A program made the position numbers and the translations under genes. Of a stretch of DNA of 41,558 nucleotides, positions 24,163 to 33,406 are shown one piece after another; the stretch's first letter is position 1, and each line of letters begins with the position of its first letter. The DNA is taken from the NCBI GenBank assembly GCA_031265585.1, contig JAISCL010000227.1, positions 1 through 41,558 on the forward strand. The letters run 5' to 3'. The notes beneath the pieces were generated by a model that worked only from the letters and a program-made list of their open reading frames with translations, searched no databases and was not told where the DNA came from. The DNA is from Tannerella sp. (GTDB lineage: Bacteria > Bacteroidota > Bacteroidia > Bacteroidales > Tannerellaceae).

Positions 24163-24780
24163 TCACCCTCCGCGTTTAGCGCCGACAACGCTCTTCTTGG
24201 GAGTGGAGGCTTTGGGTATGAACTTCGCCTTTGCACCTTTTGCCGCAGTTATTGAGACCGGACCTTCTTTGCGCTTCGCGGTCTTTGCCGCCGCCGCTTT
24301 TGCAGGAGCCGCCGTCTTTGCGTCTTTCTTTTCTTCAGCGGATTCGTTTTCGTCTTTTACCTCATCCTCTTCTGCCGGTTCCTTTTCCTTCTTTGAGAAG
24401 TCCGTGATATTGTTGGATATGAGGAGTTCATACCATTTCAGCACCTTCTTTATATCACTCGGATAAACACGTTCCCGGTTGAAACCCGGCAATATTTCTG
24501 CAAAATAAGCACGTAAATCATCCGGTTGCGCCTTTGAAAGGTCAATGGAGACTTTTCCGCCATGCTCCTTTTCTCTGATGGCAGTAAGCACTTTACCTAT
24601 TGAAACTTCATCCTCATCCGTATAAATGGATATATCACCCACAGAAATAACTTTATCCCTTATATAGGCCGGGATACGCTTCTTATCAATCAAAGATTCT
24701 ACTATCAGCAGATTATTGCCTTTAGACACCAGCTTATACAAACCGGGCTTACCCGACACAACCAAAATTTCCTTCAACAT
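24163..24780 (-). CDS. DUF5606 protein with basic low-complexity tail
   Basis: A 205-residue cytoplasmic protein. The N-terminus MLKEILVVSGKPGLYKLVSK is the start of the DUF5606 family; residues 1-132 are compact and conserved-looking. Residues about 133-205 are low complexity: first acidic (EEDEVKDENESAEEKKD), then Ala/Lys-rich (AAPAKAAAAKTAKRK), ending basic. Such a tail resembles histone H1-like or nucleic-acid-binding regions, which is inference only. It has its own strong promoter (24810-24840) and sits downstream of yidC on the same strand. Function unknown. Confidence 0.8.
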   Translation of the reverse strand: MLKEILVVSGKPGLYKLVSKGNNLLIVESLIDKKRIPAYIRDKVISVGDISIYTDEDEVSIGKVLTAIREKEHGGKVSIDLSKAQPDDLRAYFAEILPGFNRERVYPSDIKKVLKWYELLISNNITDFSKKEKEPAEEDEVKDENESAEEKKDAKTAAPAKAAAAKTAKRKEGPVSITAAKGAKAKFIPKASTPKKSVVGAKRGG

Positions 24781-24809
24781 ATAATTTAAAGTTTAATGTT
24801 TAACGGAGA

Positions 24810-24840
24810 CAAAGATAATGCAAGCCGGGTGAAGATCAAA
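24810..24840 (-). promoter_or_regulatory. Promoter of the DUF5606 gene, with shared extended motif
   Basis: On the minus strand TTTG (24837-24840), 19 bp, then TATCTTTG (24810-24817). The 12 bp before the box are CCCGGCTTGCAT, 11 of 12 identical to the DUF6057 promoter. The similarity to that promoter extends 24 bp with 22 identities, although the genes are unrelated. Confidence 0.78.
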
Positions 24841-24891
24841 ATGTGTTCGCTCATTTTTTTTCGGGGGCGTTGCAATTTTCAGCTCCAAATC

Positions 24892-26817
24892 CTATCTTTT
24901 GCTTGAACGCTGACGTTTCTCACGTTCTTTCTGCTGTTTACGCACCTGTTCCTGCTGCATCCGCTGCGCTTCTTCCAGCCGTTTCATGAAACCGGATTTC
25001 TTTTTCGGTTTCTTTTTGTTTGCTTCCAGTTTTGCCAGCAGTTTTTCTTCATTGATAGCAAAACGGAAAATCATCGTCTGGGCGATCGTAATCAGGGTAG
25101 ACACCAGGAAATAGTAGCTCAAGCCGGCAGAGTTCTGGTTAAACATAAAGAAGAACATCAACGGCATGATATACATCATCATACTCATCCCCGGCATTTG
25201 TTGCTGCCCGGTATTCGTCATATTCATGTTGACTTTTGTGTATACGAGGTTCACAGCTGTCATCAACAAACAGAACAGACTGAGATGATTCCCGATAAAC
25301 GAACTGATAAAGGGTATATTTACATTCCACGAGATAACCGCATCATACGTCGAAAGATCCTCCGCCCAAAGGAATCCCTGCTGGCGAAGCTCTATCGCGG
25401 TAGGAAACAGCCAGTATAAGGCAATCAGGATCGGCATCTGAAGTAACATCGGCAAACAGCCGCTCATCGGACTGGCGCCGGCGCTGCTATACAGGGCCAT
25501 CGTCGCCTGCTGCAATTCCATGGACTGCTCTTTCTTGGGAAATTTAAGCTTTAACGCTTCCACCTGCGGACGCAATACACGCATCCGGGCCTGCGACATA
25601 TAGGATTTGTAAGTAAGAGGAAACAGGACAAGCTTAACAGCCAGGGTCAAAAGGAAAATAATCAATCCGTAATTGGACATAAACTTACCGAGGTAGTCAA
25701 ATATCGGCAAGATAAAATATTTATTGATCGGACGTATCCACTTGTACCCCATCGGCACAAGGTTGTCAAGTTCCAGCTGCTGATCCGGGTCAACGCCCTT
25801 GTCGTATGAACGCAATAGTTTATACTTGTTTGGCCCGAAGAAATACCTGAATCCGATGGACTCATCGCCTGTAAGACTGAATGCCACAGCGGTTGTCGTA
25901 TAAAAGTCTTTCAGGTATCTGGCATCTGCCGTCTCCTGTTTGGCGGAAAGGGTCGTTGCTGCAAAAGCACCATCGGCAATCAGCGCCGATGTAAAATACT
26001 TATTTTTGTAGCCCACCCATTTCAGGCGGTTTGACAGCTGTTTTTCTTCATCTTTCGCCTCCCCGAAATGTTCCACATCATCTGCAAGGAATTTATAATA
26101 TAACCCGGTATACTGATTTTCAAGCTTGCGTCCCTTTTCCTGCGTCCTCATCCGCTGGCTCCACTGGATGTCAAGCGCATTCGTAGAAGGGGCCAGAATA
26201 CCGTTCAATCCGTTCGCCCGGATCGTAAAGTGCAGCATGTAATCATCCGGATTCAGCGTATAGACAAAATCCACGATGCCGCTTTCCCCTACTTTCAGGT
26301 GCATCGTTACGGAGTTGGGATCACTGCCCGTTACCGGTGTAAAATATAAATCGGACGTATTGACGACACGGTTTGTCGCCGTCACAAAAGTGACATTAAA
26401 CTTCGAGTCGTTGTCGTCAAACAATATCAGCGGCTCTTTTTCGTAAGTCAGCGCATCTTTCACGCGGGCATAAGATACGCGCCCTCCCTTACTGCTGATC
26501 TTTACTTCTATCTTACTGTTTTCAAGCGTGAAAACTTCATCCGTACCGGTAACGGCATCTGCAAAGGCCCCGAAATTATGCTGAACCTGCACCTGGCGCA
26601 ATGAATCGGAAAGATCTTCCGTTGCCTCACTGAATGAGGCTTCCGGCTTCCCCTGCTCCAAAACCGCCTGTTCCCGGGCCTCTTTCATGACAGACGCAAT
26701 CGAATCCTGATAACGCTGCCGCGCTTCCGCCTGTTCTTTCGACGGGCGGTTAAGCCAACTGAAACCGATTAAAACTAATCCGATTAAAACAAAACCTATG
26801 ACTGTATTCTTATCCAT
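24892..26817 (-). CDS. yidC: Membrane protein insertase YidC
   Basis: A 641-residue insertase/chaperone for inner-membrane proteins, acting with or without SecYEG. The first helix (TVIGFVLIGLVLIGFSWL) is followed by a large periplasmic domain (about 60-355) typical of Gram-negative YidC. The conserved core helices run from FDYLGKFMSNYGLIIFLLTL through MSGCLPMLLQMPILIALYWL to SYYFLVSTLITIAQTMIFR. The C-terminus (about 590-641) is strongly basic, as expected for a ribosome-contacting tail. Nine bp separate it from pyrG; transcription probably starts before pyrG. Confidence 0.97.
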   Translation of the reverse strand: MDKNTVIGFVLIGLVLIGFSWLNRPSKEQAEARQRYQDSIASVMKEAREQAVLEQGKPEASFSEATEDLSDSLRQVQVQHNFGAFADAVTGTDEVFTLENSKIEVKISSKGGRVSYARVKDALTYEKEPLILFDDNDSKFNVTFVTATNRVVNTSDLYFTPVTGSDPNSVTMHLKVGESGIVDFVYTLNPDDYMLHFTIRANGLNGILAPSTNALDIQWSQRMRTQEKGRKLENQYTGLYYKFLADDVEHFGEAKDEEKQLSNRLKWVGYKNKYFTSALIADGAFAATTLSAKQETADARYLKDFYTTTAVAFSLTGDESIGFRYFFGPNKYKLLRSYDKGVDPDQQLELDNLVPMGYKWIRPINKYFILPIFDYLGKFMSNYGLIIFLLTLAVKLVLFPLTYKSYMSQARMRVLRPQVEALKLKFPKKEQSMELQQATMALYSSAGASPMSGCLPMLLQMPILIALYWLFPTAIELRQQGFLWAEDLSTYDAVISWNVNIPFISSFIGNHLSLFCLLMTAVNLVYTKVNMNMTNTGQQQMPGMSMMMYIMPLMFFFMFNQNSAGLSYYFLVSTLITIAQTMIFRFAINEEKLLAKLEANKKKPKKKSGFMKRLEEAQRMQQEQVRKQQKEREKRQRSSKR

Positions 26818-26826
26818 CCGTTTCTC

Positions 26827-28446
<1,620 letters not shown>

Positions 28447-28463
28447 TTAAATTTTTGAAGCGA

Positions 28464-28471
28464 CAAAGATA
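28464..28471 (-). promoter_or_regulatory. Putative -7 box of pyrG-yidC
   Basis: The minus strand reads TATCTTTG, 29 bp before the GTG start. No TTTG is present at -33. Confidence 0.5.
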
Positions 28472-28524
28472 TGGATTTTTTTTCGATTTTACCGGGATGC
28501 AGCATGAAATATAAAAAAATATAG

Positions 28525-28532
28525 TACTTTTG
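28525..28532 (+). promoter_or_regulatory. Putative -7 box of the DUF3078 gene
   Basis: TACTTTTG, an exact TAnnTTTG, 27 bp before ATG 28560. It overlaps a TTG at 28530 in the same frame and so argues against that start. No -33 TTTG is seen. Confidence 0.5.
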
Positions 28533-28559
28533 CAAGCAAGTATAAACCGATTGGTGAAA

Positions 28560-29948
28560 ATGAATGATATAAGAAAACATAAAATAGCCTCTATCCTGTC
28601 TTTTACTTTTTTACTGGTTATCATCGCGGATGCAAATGCGCAGCACAGTAAAACAACAGGCTTATCGGAAGAAGTAATGGCATGGACCAAATCCACGCTG
28701 GAACCCTGGCCGCCCGACCGCTACAAATCACTGAAAGAGGCGATGATCGATAATAATTTTTATGTCCCCGTGGTATTCCGCGGCGGTATGTTCCCGGAAT
28801 TGAAATACGAATTTAACCGCGACTCCATCGCACTGATGGGACTTCAGATCCCCCCGGCCCTAACCTACGAAAATAAGCGTGTGAAAAACCTGTTCAGATA
28901 CCAACTGCTGAAGAAACAGCTGGAAGACAGCGCCTACAAAAACGTAATGCTCAAAGACCCCCGGAACTTCCGGTACAGGATCAAACAATTACCGGACAAA
29001 CCGGAAAAAGTGATAAAATCTAAAAGTATTGACAAATCCGGCGAGCAGGTCAAATTAGAGGTGAAAACGACTGTGGTGACGCCGGAAGCCGTCGATCCGA
29101 TCGTTAAATTTATACCCGACAGGAGATACTGGAAATCCTCGTTTTTCGCCAACATACAGTTTTCCCAGAGCAAAAGTTCGGCAAACTGGTACAAGGGCAA
29201 AATCGACAACATCAATATTATCACCCAGACAAATACGTCCTACAATTATGAAAGGGATAGAATATCGCTGACAAACAACCTGTATACCACCCTCACCTTC
29301 AACAATGTCCCCAACGACACGCTGCGCGACTATACCATCGGAAGCGACGAACTCCGCTACCGCAGTGTCTTCGGACTGAAAGCGATCCGTAACTGGAAAT
29401 ATTCTACTACTGCAGATTTTATCACCTCCATGGGGAACAAATACATTGCTAATACAAAGAATAAACACTCCGCCTTCCTGGCGCCTTTCACGCTCAACCT
29501 CGGGGTGGGGATGACCTATGATGTCAATCCGAAGTTCAAAAAACCGAACCGTTCGGTTGGCCTGTCCCTGACCCTGGATCCTCTTTCATTCAAATATATG
29601 TACAGTACGGATAAGAAGATTAATCTCCCGGCTTTTTTCTCCGACAGAAACGAAGACGGCACCTATAAGCATGTGTTTAGAAGTTTCGGGTCCAGCCTCA
29701 CGATGACAAACAAGGTCCGGTTCAACAAAAACGTGACGATAGAAAATTCACGCCTGTATTACTTTACTAACTATGAACGCGTATTCATTGAATTTGACAA
29801 CACGGTAAAAGTCATCCTAAGCAAATATTTTTCCACCACATTCCAGCTCTACCTGCGATATGACGACGCCGTGGCAAAAGCGCCCGATTCCGATACATAC
29901 CTCCAGGTGTACGAACTGTTTTCATTCGGATTCAGCTACACCTGGTAA
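28560..29948 (+). CDS. DUF3078 outer-membrane-type protein
   Basis: A 462-residue exported protein with a signal peptide (ASILSFTFLLVIIADANAQ). From about residue 190 the sequence alternates in short amphipathic strands (WKSSFFANIQFSQSKSSANW, NIITQTNTSYNYERDRISL, TTADFITSMGNKYI) and ends with an aromatic strand FSFGFSYTW, as in outer-membrane beta-barrels. This pattern fits DUF3078 of Bacteroidota. Function unknown. ATG 28560 was chosen over TTG 28530 because the signal peptide then starts normally and the -7 box is upstream. It is not linked to the genes that follow, which are 811 bp away. Confidence 0.78.
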   Translation: MNDIRKHKIASILSFTFLLVIIADANAQHSKTTGLSEEVMAWTKSTLEPWPPDRYKSLKEAMIDNNFYVPVVFRGGMFPELKYEFNRDSIALMGLQIPPALTYENKRVKNLFRYQLLKKQLEDSAYKNVMLKDPRNFRYRIKQLPDKPEKVIKSKSIDKSGEQVKLEVKTTVVTPEAVDPIVKFIPDRRYWKSSFFANIQFSQSKSSANWYKGKIDNINIITQTNTSYNYERDRISLTNNLYTTLTFNNVPNDTLRDYTIGSDELRYRSVFGLKAIRNWKYSTTADFITSMGNKYIANTKNKHSAFLAPFTLNLGVGMTYDVNPKFKKPNRSVGLSLTLDPLSFKYMYSTDKKINLPAFFSDRNEDGTYKHVFRSFGSSLTMTNKVRFNKNVTIENSRLYYFTNYERVFIEFDNTVKVILSKYFSTTFQLYLRYDDAVAKAPDSDTYLQVYELFSFGFSYTW

Positions 29949-29996
29949 TTTCGCTTCAAACTCCTCACGGTAGAGTAACCTGCAGGAAGGATCTCA

Positions 29997-30090
29997 GTCC
30001 GGGCGGACAAACAGTCTTTGTTCGCCTGGACAAAAGGTCTCTCATGGGAGGATGAGAGAGTCTCTCAAGGAAGGATGAGAACGTCTCTCG
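29997..30090. repeat. 23-bp array of hairpin-forming units (array 4)
   Basis: Units start at 30014, 30037, 30060 and 30083 (last one partial), with a shorter related unit at about 29997. Each starts GTC and is self-complementary in its own way: GTCC/GGAC (first), TTTGT/ACAAA (30014), TCTCTCAT/ATGAGAGA with a 6-nt loop (30037), TCTCA/TGAGA (30060). Changes in one arm are matched in the other. Confidence 0.75.
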
Positions 30091-30100
30091 AAAAACAAGT

Positions 30101-30304
30101 TTAATTCAATATCCATCTGCAAAATCAAATACTGACTACACCATTCCGGGTACAGTTTCATCTATTGAAGATGCTGTATTTTATCATAATGCTTATTTGA
30201 CGAAAGATGCGGGCGCGGCGACGTTTGACATCAGCCATTTGCCAAAAGGCGTATGGATCGTCAAAAGCAGCAGCGGCTGGACAGGGAAAGTGGTCAAACT
30301 TTGA
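30101..30304 (+). pseudogene. Relic of a secreted protein with a T9SS type A sorting domain
   Basis: This is an open frame of 67 codons without a usable start, ending at TGA 30302-30304; an upstream in-frame TGA lies at 30053. It reads in part SSIEDAVFYHNAYLTKDAG and ends FDISHLPKGVWIVKSSSG, then WTGKVVKL. The run phi-D-I-S-x-L-P-x-G-V-W-I-V-K and the final KVVKL are what the last two strands of T9SS type A C-terminal domains look like. It is probably the tail of a decayed or deleted T9SS cargo gene. A real gene using a non-standard start is unlikely at this length. Confidence 0.55.
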
Positions 30305-30425
30305 ACCGTCCGTTTTTCAATGAATGGGAAACAGACTGAACATAAATAACAGGAATGGAATCAAGGACAAACGTCATCCATGAATGATGATTCTATAAAT
30401 GTTTTATGCAGGTAATTCAAAATCC

Positions 30426-30455
30426 TGTAGAGACGCGATGCATCGCGTCTCTACA
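30426..30455. repeat. Perfect 30-bp palindrome
   Basis: The left arm TGTAGAGACGCGATG (30426-30440) is exactly reverse-complementary to 30441-30455 with no loop. Similar TAGAGACGCGAT-type palindromes are known as dispersed REP-like elements in several bacteria. Only one copy is present here. Confidence 0.85.
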
Positions 30456-30504
30456 AGGTACCAGGCGAAGGCGCCAGCCCAATGCCGTCAACTTAAGGAC
30501 TGAA

Positions 30505-30643
30505 ATCCCTTATTCTCCGAATATACCTTAATAGCCCTGCAAACCCTCCACCTGCCCTTATTTCCTTATTACCGTGCGATATAATAAGGAAATAAGGAGG
30601 GGGGGGGCCGGGCTACTAAAGGCTCCGGCTGAAAATAAGGGAT
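30505..30643. repeat. 139-bp nested inverted repeat
   Basis: The inner stem is perfect: 16 bp, 30556-30571 with 30582-30597 (CCTTATTTCCTTATTA), around a 10-nt loop. The outer arms ATCCCTTATT (30505-30514) and AATAAGGGAT (30634-30643) are also perfect complements. Between them TAGCCC and GGGCTA pair again. A run of nine G (from 30600) lies on the right side. It could be a MITE-like element, an RNA hairpin or a replication- or transcription-arrest structure. Confidence 0.8.
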
Positions 30644-30690
30644 CTTTGCCATTGACCTGTCATCTTTAACAAAAAATATTACCTGTATAC

Positions 30691-30721
30691 ATTGCCCATA
30701 TATTTTTAATTATTACTTTTG
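30691..30721 (+). promoter_or_regulatory. Promoter of the rseC-rnfBCDGEA operon
   Basis: ATTG (30691-30694, three of four bases of TTTG), 19 bp, then TACTTTTG (30714-30721), an exact -7 box. The ATG at 30760 follows 38 bp later. Confidence 0.6.
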
Positions 30722-30759
30722 CGCCCGAATTGCAATGTGGAGTTTGCAATTTATACGTT

Positions 30760-31203
30760 ATGAAAGATTTGATTCAACATCAGGGTATAATAGAAAAAAT
30801 CGAAAAACGGACAGTGTTTGTCAGGATTGAACAAAAGGCGGCATGCAGCGCTTGCCATGCACGTTCCGCATGTCTTGCTTCCGACAAAAAAGAAAAAATA
30901 ATTGAAATTGACGCGACTCCCGGAATGTACGCCATCCGTGAAACGGTGATCATTTCCGCCCGCTCCTCCGCAGGTTTCCTGGCCGTCGTCATCGCTTTTG
31001 CCATACCGCTGGCTTTGGTCATCATCACATTCATCACCGGAATGAATCTAAGCGGAAGTGAAGGTATCGGCGGACTGGCGGGACTGTCCGTTTTGATTCC
31101 CTATTATTTCACCCTGTCTGTTTTCCGTGACAGATTAAAGAAAAAATTTGTATTCTCACTGTCAAAAGCGCCGGAGACAGAGAACCTAAACCAATCATTC
31201 TAA
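30760..31203 (+). CDS. RseC/MucC-family protein, first gene of the rnf operon
   Basis: A 147-residue inner-membrane protein of the SoxR-reducing/RseC family. The N-terminal domain has a cysteine cluster, AACSACHARSACLA (C29, C32, C38). Two membrane helices follow (SAGFLAVVIAFAIPLALVII and GIGGLAGLSVLIPYYFTL). Family members sit in rnf operons of many Bacteroidota and are linked to Rnf-dependent SoxR reduction in Enterobacteria; the exact role here is unproven. ATG 30760 was preferred over TTG 30730, which overlaps the expected start of transcription. It is 8 bp from rnfB. Confidence 0.83.
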   Translation: MKDLIQHQGIIEKIEKRTVFVRIEQKAACSACHARSACLASDKKEKIIEIDATPGMYAIRETVIISARSSAGFLAVVIAFAIPLALVIITFITGMNLSGSEGIGGLAGLSVLIPYYFTLSVFRDRLKKKFVFSLSKAPETENLNQSF

Positions 31204-31211
31204 GTAATTAT

Positions 31212-32066
31212 ATGTATATAGCAATTATTCTATTAGGTATTATAGGAGCCACAGCAGCATTCATCCTGTTTATTTTATCAAAAAAATTTGAGGTGAAAGA
31301 AGATCCCCGTATCGCCCTGGTGCTTGAAGCGCTGCCGGGCGCTAACTGTGGAGGATGCGGATATCCGGGATGCAGCGGTTTCGCAGTCGCCTGTGTGAAA
31401 GCGGAATCTCTGGAGGATTTATCCTGTCCGGTCGGTGGAGCCGGTGTGATGAAAAGCGTTGCAGCGATCATGGGTAAAGACGCGGGGGAGACTGTTCCGA
31501 AAGTAGCCGTTGTACGCTGTAACGGGACCTGTGACGCCCGTCCGCGGACAAGTGAATATGACGGGGCGAGGAATTGCAGCATCGCGGCATCGCTGTATGG
31601 CGGCGAAACGGGCTGTTCGTTCGGCTGCCTCGGACTGGGCGACTGTGTCGATGCATGTACGTTCGGTGCAATACATATAAATCTGCAAACAGGGCTGGCC
31701 GAAGTCAGGGAGGACAAATGCGTGTCATGCGGAGCCTGCGTGAAAGCGTGTCCTAAAAACATCCTTGAGATGCGTAAAAAAGGGCCGAAGTCACGCCGCA
31801 TCTTTGTTTCATGTATCAACAAGGACAGGGGAGGCATTGCACGCAAAGCCTGTTCCAGCGCCTGCACCGGCTGCAGCAAATGTTTGAAGGAATGTACCTT
31901 CGGCGCTATCACGGTCGAAAACAACCTGGCTTATATAGACGACGTCAAATGTCGCCTGTGCCGTAAATGCGTCGCCGTCTGTTCCACGAATGCCATCCAC
32001 GAGCTGAATTTCCCGCCGCGAAAAGCAGCGGAGGAGAAGAATGAGAAACCATTAAACAATCTATAA
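31212..32066 (+). CDS. rnfB: Rnf complex subunit B, electron-transfer ferredoxin
   Basis: A 284-residue subunit that receives electrons from reduced ferredoxin. An N-terminal helix (YIAIILLGIIGATAAFILFIL) is followed by the NCGGCGYPGCSGFA cluster domain. At least four ferredoxin-type clusters follow: CSFGCLGLGDCVDAC, CVSCGACVKACP, CSSACTGCSKCLKEC and CRLCRKCVAVC. This is the long, multi-cluster RnfB found in anaerobes. It lies 4 bp before rnfC. Confidence 0.96.
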   Translation: MYIAIILLGIIGATAAFILFILSKKFEVKEDPRIALVLEALPGANCGGCGYPGCSGFAVACVKAESLEDLSCPVGGAGVMKSVAAIMGKDAGETVPKVAVVRCNGTCDARPRTSEYDGARNCSIAASLYGGETGCSFGCLGLGDCVDACTFGAIHINLQTGLAEVREDKCVSCGACVKACPKNILEMRKKGPKSRRIFVSCINKDRGGIARKACSSACTGCSKCLKECTFGAITVENNLAYIDDVKCRLCRKCVAVCSTNAIHELNFPPRKAAEEKNEKPLNNL

Positions 32067-32070
32067 ACAA

Positions 32071-33399
32071 ATGCGCACCTTTCGAATCGGAGGTATACAT
32101 CCACCGGCAAATAAATTATCGGCAGGCAGGCCGATAGAAACGATAGCCGTTCCGGCAGCCGTTGTCATCCCGTTAAGCCAGCATATCGGCGCACCGGCCA
32201 AAGCGGTTGTCGCCAAAGGAGATAAAGTCAAAGTCGGCACACTGATCGGTAAAGCCGAAGGGTTTGTTTCCGCCCATGTTCACTCGTCCGTATCCGGTAC
32301 GGTCGCCAAAATTGACACGGCGCCCGGCGATTCCGGAACGGCACGCCCGGCGGTCTATATAAATGTGGAAGGCGATGAGTGGGAAACGGATATTGACCGC
32401 AGCGATACGCTTGTCAAAGACTGCAACCTTTCATCCGAAGAAATTATTAAAAAAATCGAAACGGCCGGCATTGTCGGGATGGGAGGCGCCACGTTCCCGA
32501 CCCGGATAAAACTCACGCCTCCACCGGGAAACAAGGCTGAAATACTCATCATCAATGCGGTGGAGTGCGAGCCTTACCTGACTGCCGACCATTCGCTGAT
32601 AATGGAAAAAAGCGAACAGATCCTGGTCGGAACGGTCATTTTGATGAAGTCACTGCATGTCAGTCGCGCCGTCATTGGCATCGAATGCAATAAACCCGAT
32701 GCGATAGAGCGGATGACGGGGCTTTCGGCGGAATATAAGGGCATTGAAATCATGCCGCTGAAAACGCGGTATCCGCAGGGAGGTGAAAAGCAGCTGATCG
32801 ACGCCGTGATCCGCCGTCAGGTGAAAAGCGGGGCGCTGCCTGTTTCCGTGGGAGCCGTTGTGCAAAACGCCGGCACCGTTTATGCCGTATATGAAGCGGT
32901 GCAGAAAAACAAACCGCTTATCGAACGGGTGATAACGGTCACAGGGAAAAAAGTAACCCGGCCGTCCAATTTCCGGGTGCGTATAGGGACGCCCGTCAGT
33001 ACGCTGATCAATGCGGCCGGAGGCATGCCGGAAGATACGGGCAAGCTGATCGGCGGCGGTCCGATGATGGGCCGGGCGATGGTCGGCGCAGCCGCACCGG
33101 TGATGAAGGGAAGCTCCGGCATCCTGCTCCTGACGAAGGAGGAATCCCTGCGGCGTCCGTCGCACGACTGCATACGCTGCGCCAAATGCGTGGGAGCCTG
33201 CCCGATGGGACTTGAACCGAGCCTGCTGATGAACCTGTCCGAATACAAGCTGTGGGATGATGCGGAGAAGAATTACATCACAGACTGCATCGAATGCGGG
33301 TCATGCAGTTATACCTGTCCCGCAAACCGCCCGTTACTGGATTACATACGCCTGGGAAAAAGCGCCGTTACGGGAATGATCCGGGCAAGAAAAAATTAA
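32071..33399 (+). CDS. rnfC: Rnf complex subunit C, NAD(H)-binding
   Basis: A 442-residue peripheral subunit that reduces NAD+. It has an NqrA-like N-terminal lobe (GDKVKVGTLIGKAEGFVSAH), the FMN/NADH domain with GIVGMGGATFPTRIKL, and an SLBB region. Two [4Fe-4S] motifs follow, CIRCAKCVGACPMGLEP and CIECGSCSYTCPANRP. The long Ala-rich C-terminal repeats of some proteobacterial RnfC are absent. Seven bp separate it from rnfD. Confidence 0.96.
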   Translation: MRTFRIGGIHPPANKLSAGRPIETIAVPAAVVIPLSQHIGAPAKAVVAKGDKVKVGTLIGKAEGFVSAHVHSSVSGTVAKIDTAPGDSGTARPAVYINVEGDEWETDIDRSDTLVKDCNLSSEEIIKKIETAGIVGMGGATFPTRIKLTPPPGNKAEILIINAVECEPYLTADHSLIMEKSEQILVGTVILMKSLHVSRAVIGIECNKPDAIERMTGLSAEYKGIEIMPLKTRYPQGGEKQLIDAVIRRQVKSGALPVSVGAVVQNAGTVYAVYEAVQKNKPLIERVITVTGKKVTRPSNFRVRIGTPVSTLINAAGGMPEDTGKLIGGGPMMGRAMVGAAAPVMKGSSGILLLTKEESLRRPSHDCIRCAKCVGACPMGLEPSLLMNLSEYKLWDDAEKNYITDCIECGSCSYTCPANRPLLDYIRLGKSAVTGMIRARKN

Positions 33400-33406
33400 T
33401 GCACGT

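Larger units (their letters stand above)
29949..30759. other. 811-bp intergenic region before the rnf operon
   Basis: There is no intact gene. In order it holds a 23-bp hairpin array (about 29997-30090), a coding relic ending in a T9SS sorting-domain-like C-terminus (30101-30304), a perfect 30-bp palindrome (30426-30455), a nested inverted repeat (30505-30643) and the rnf promoter (30691-30721). Nothing stands out in 30305-30425. It is by far the longest non-coding stretch in the window. Confidence 0.75.

Noticed and set aside
30505-30643. Integron attC site
   Set aside because: The arms are too perfect and lack the attC core sites; no integrase or cassette is present.
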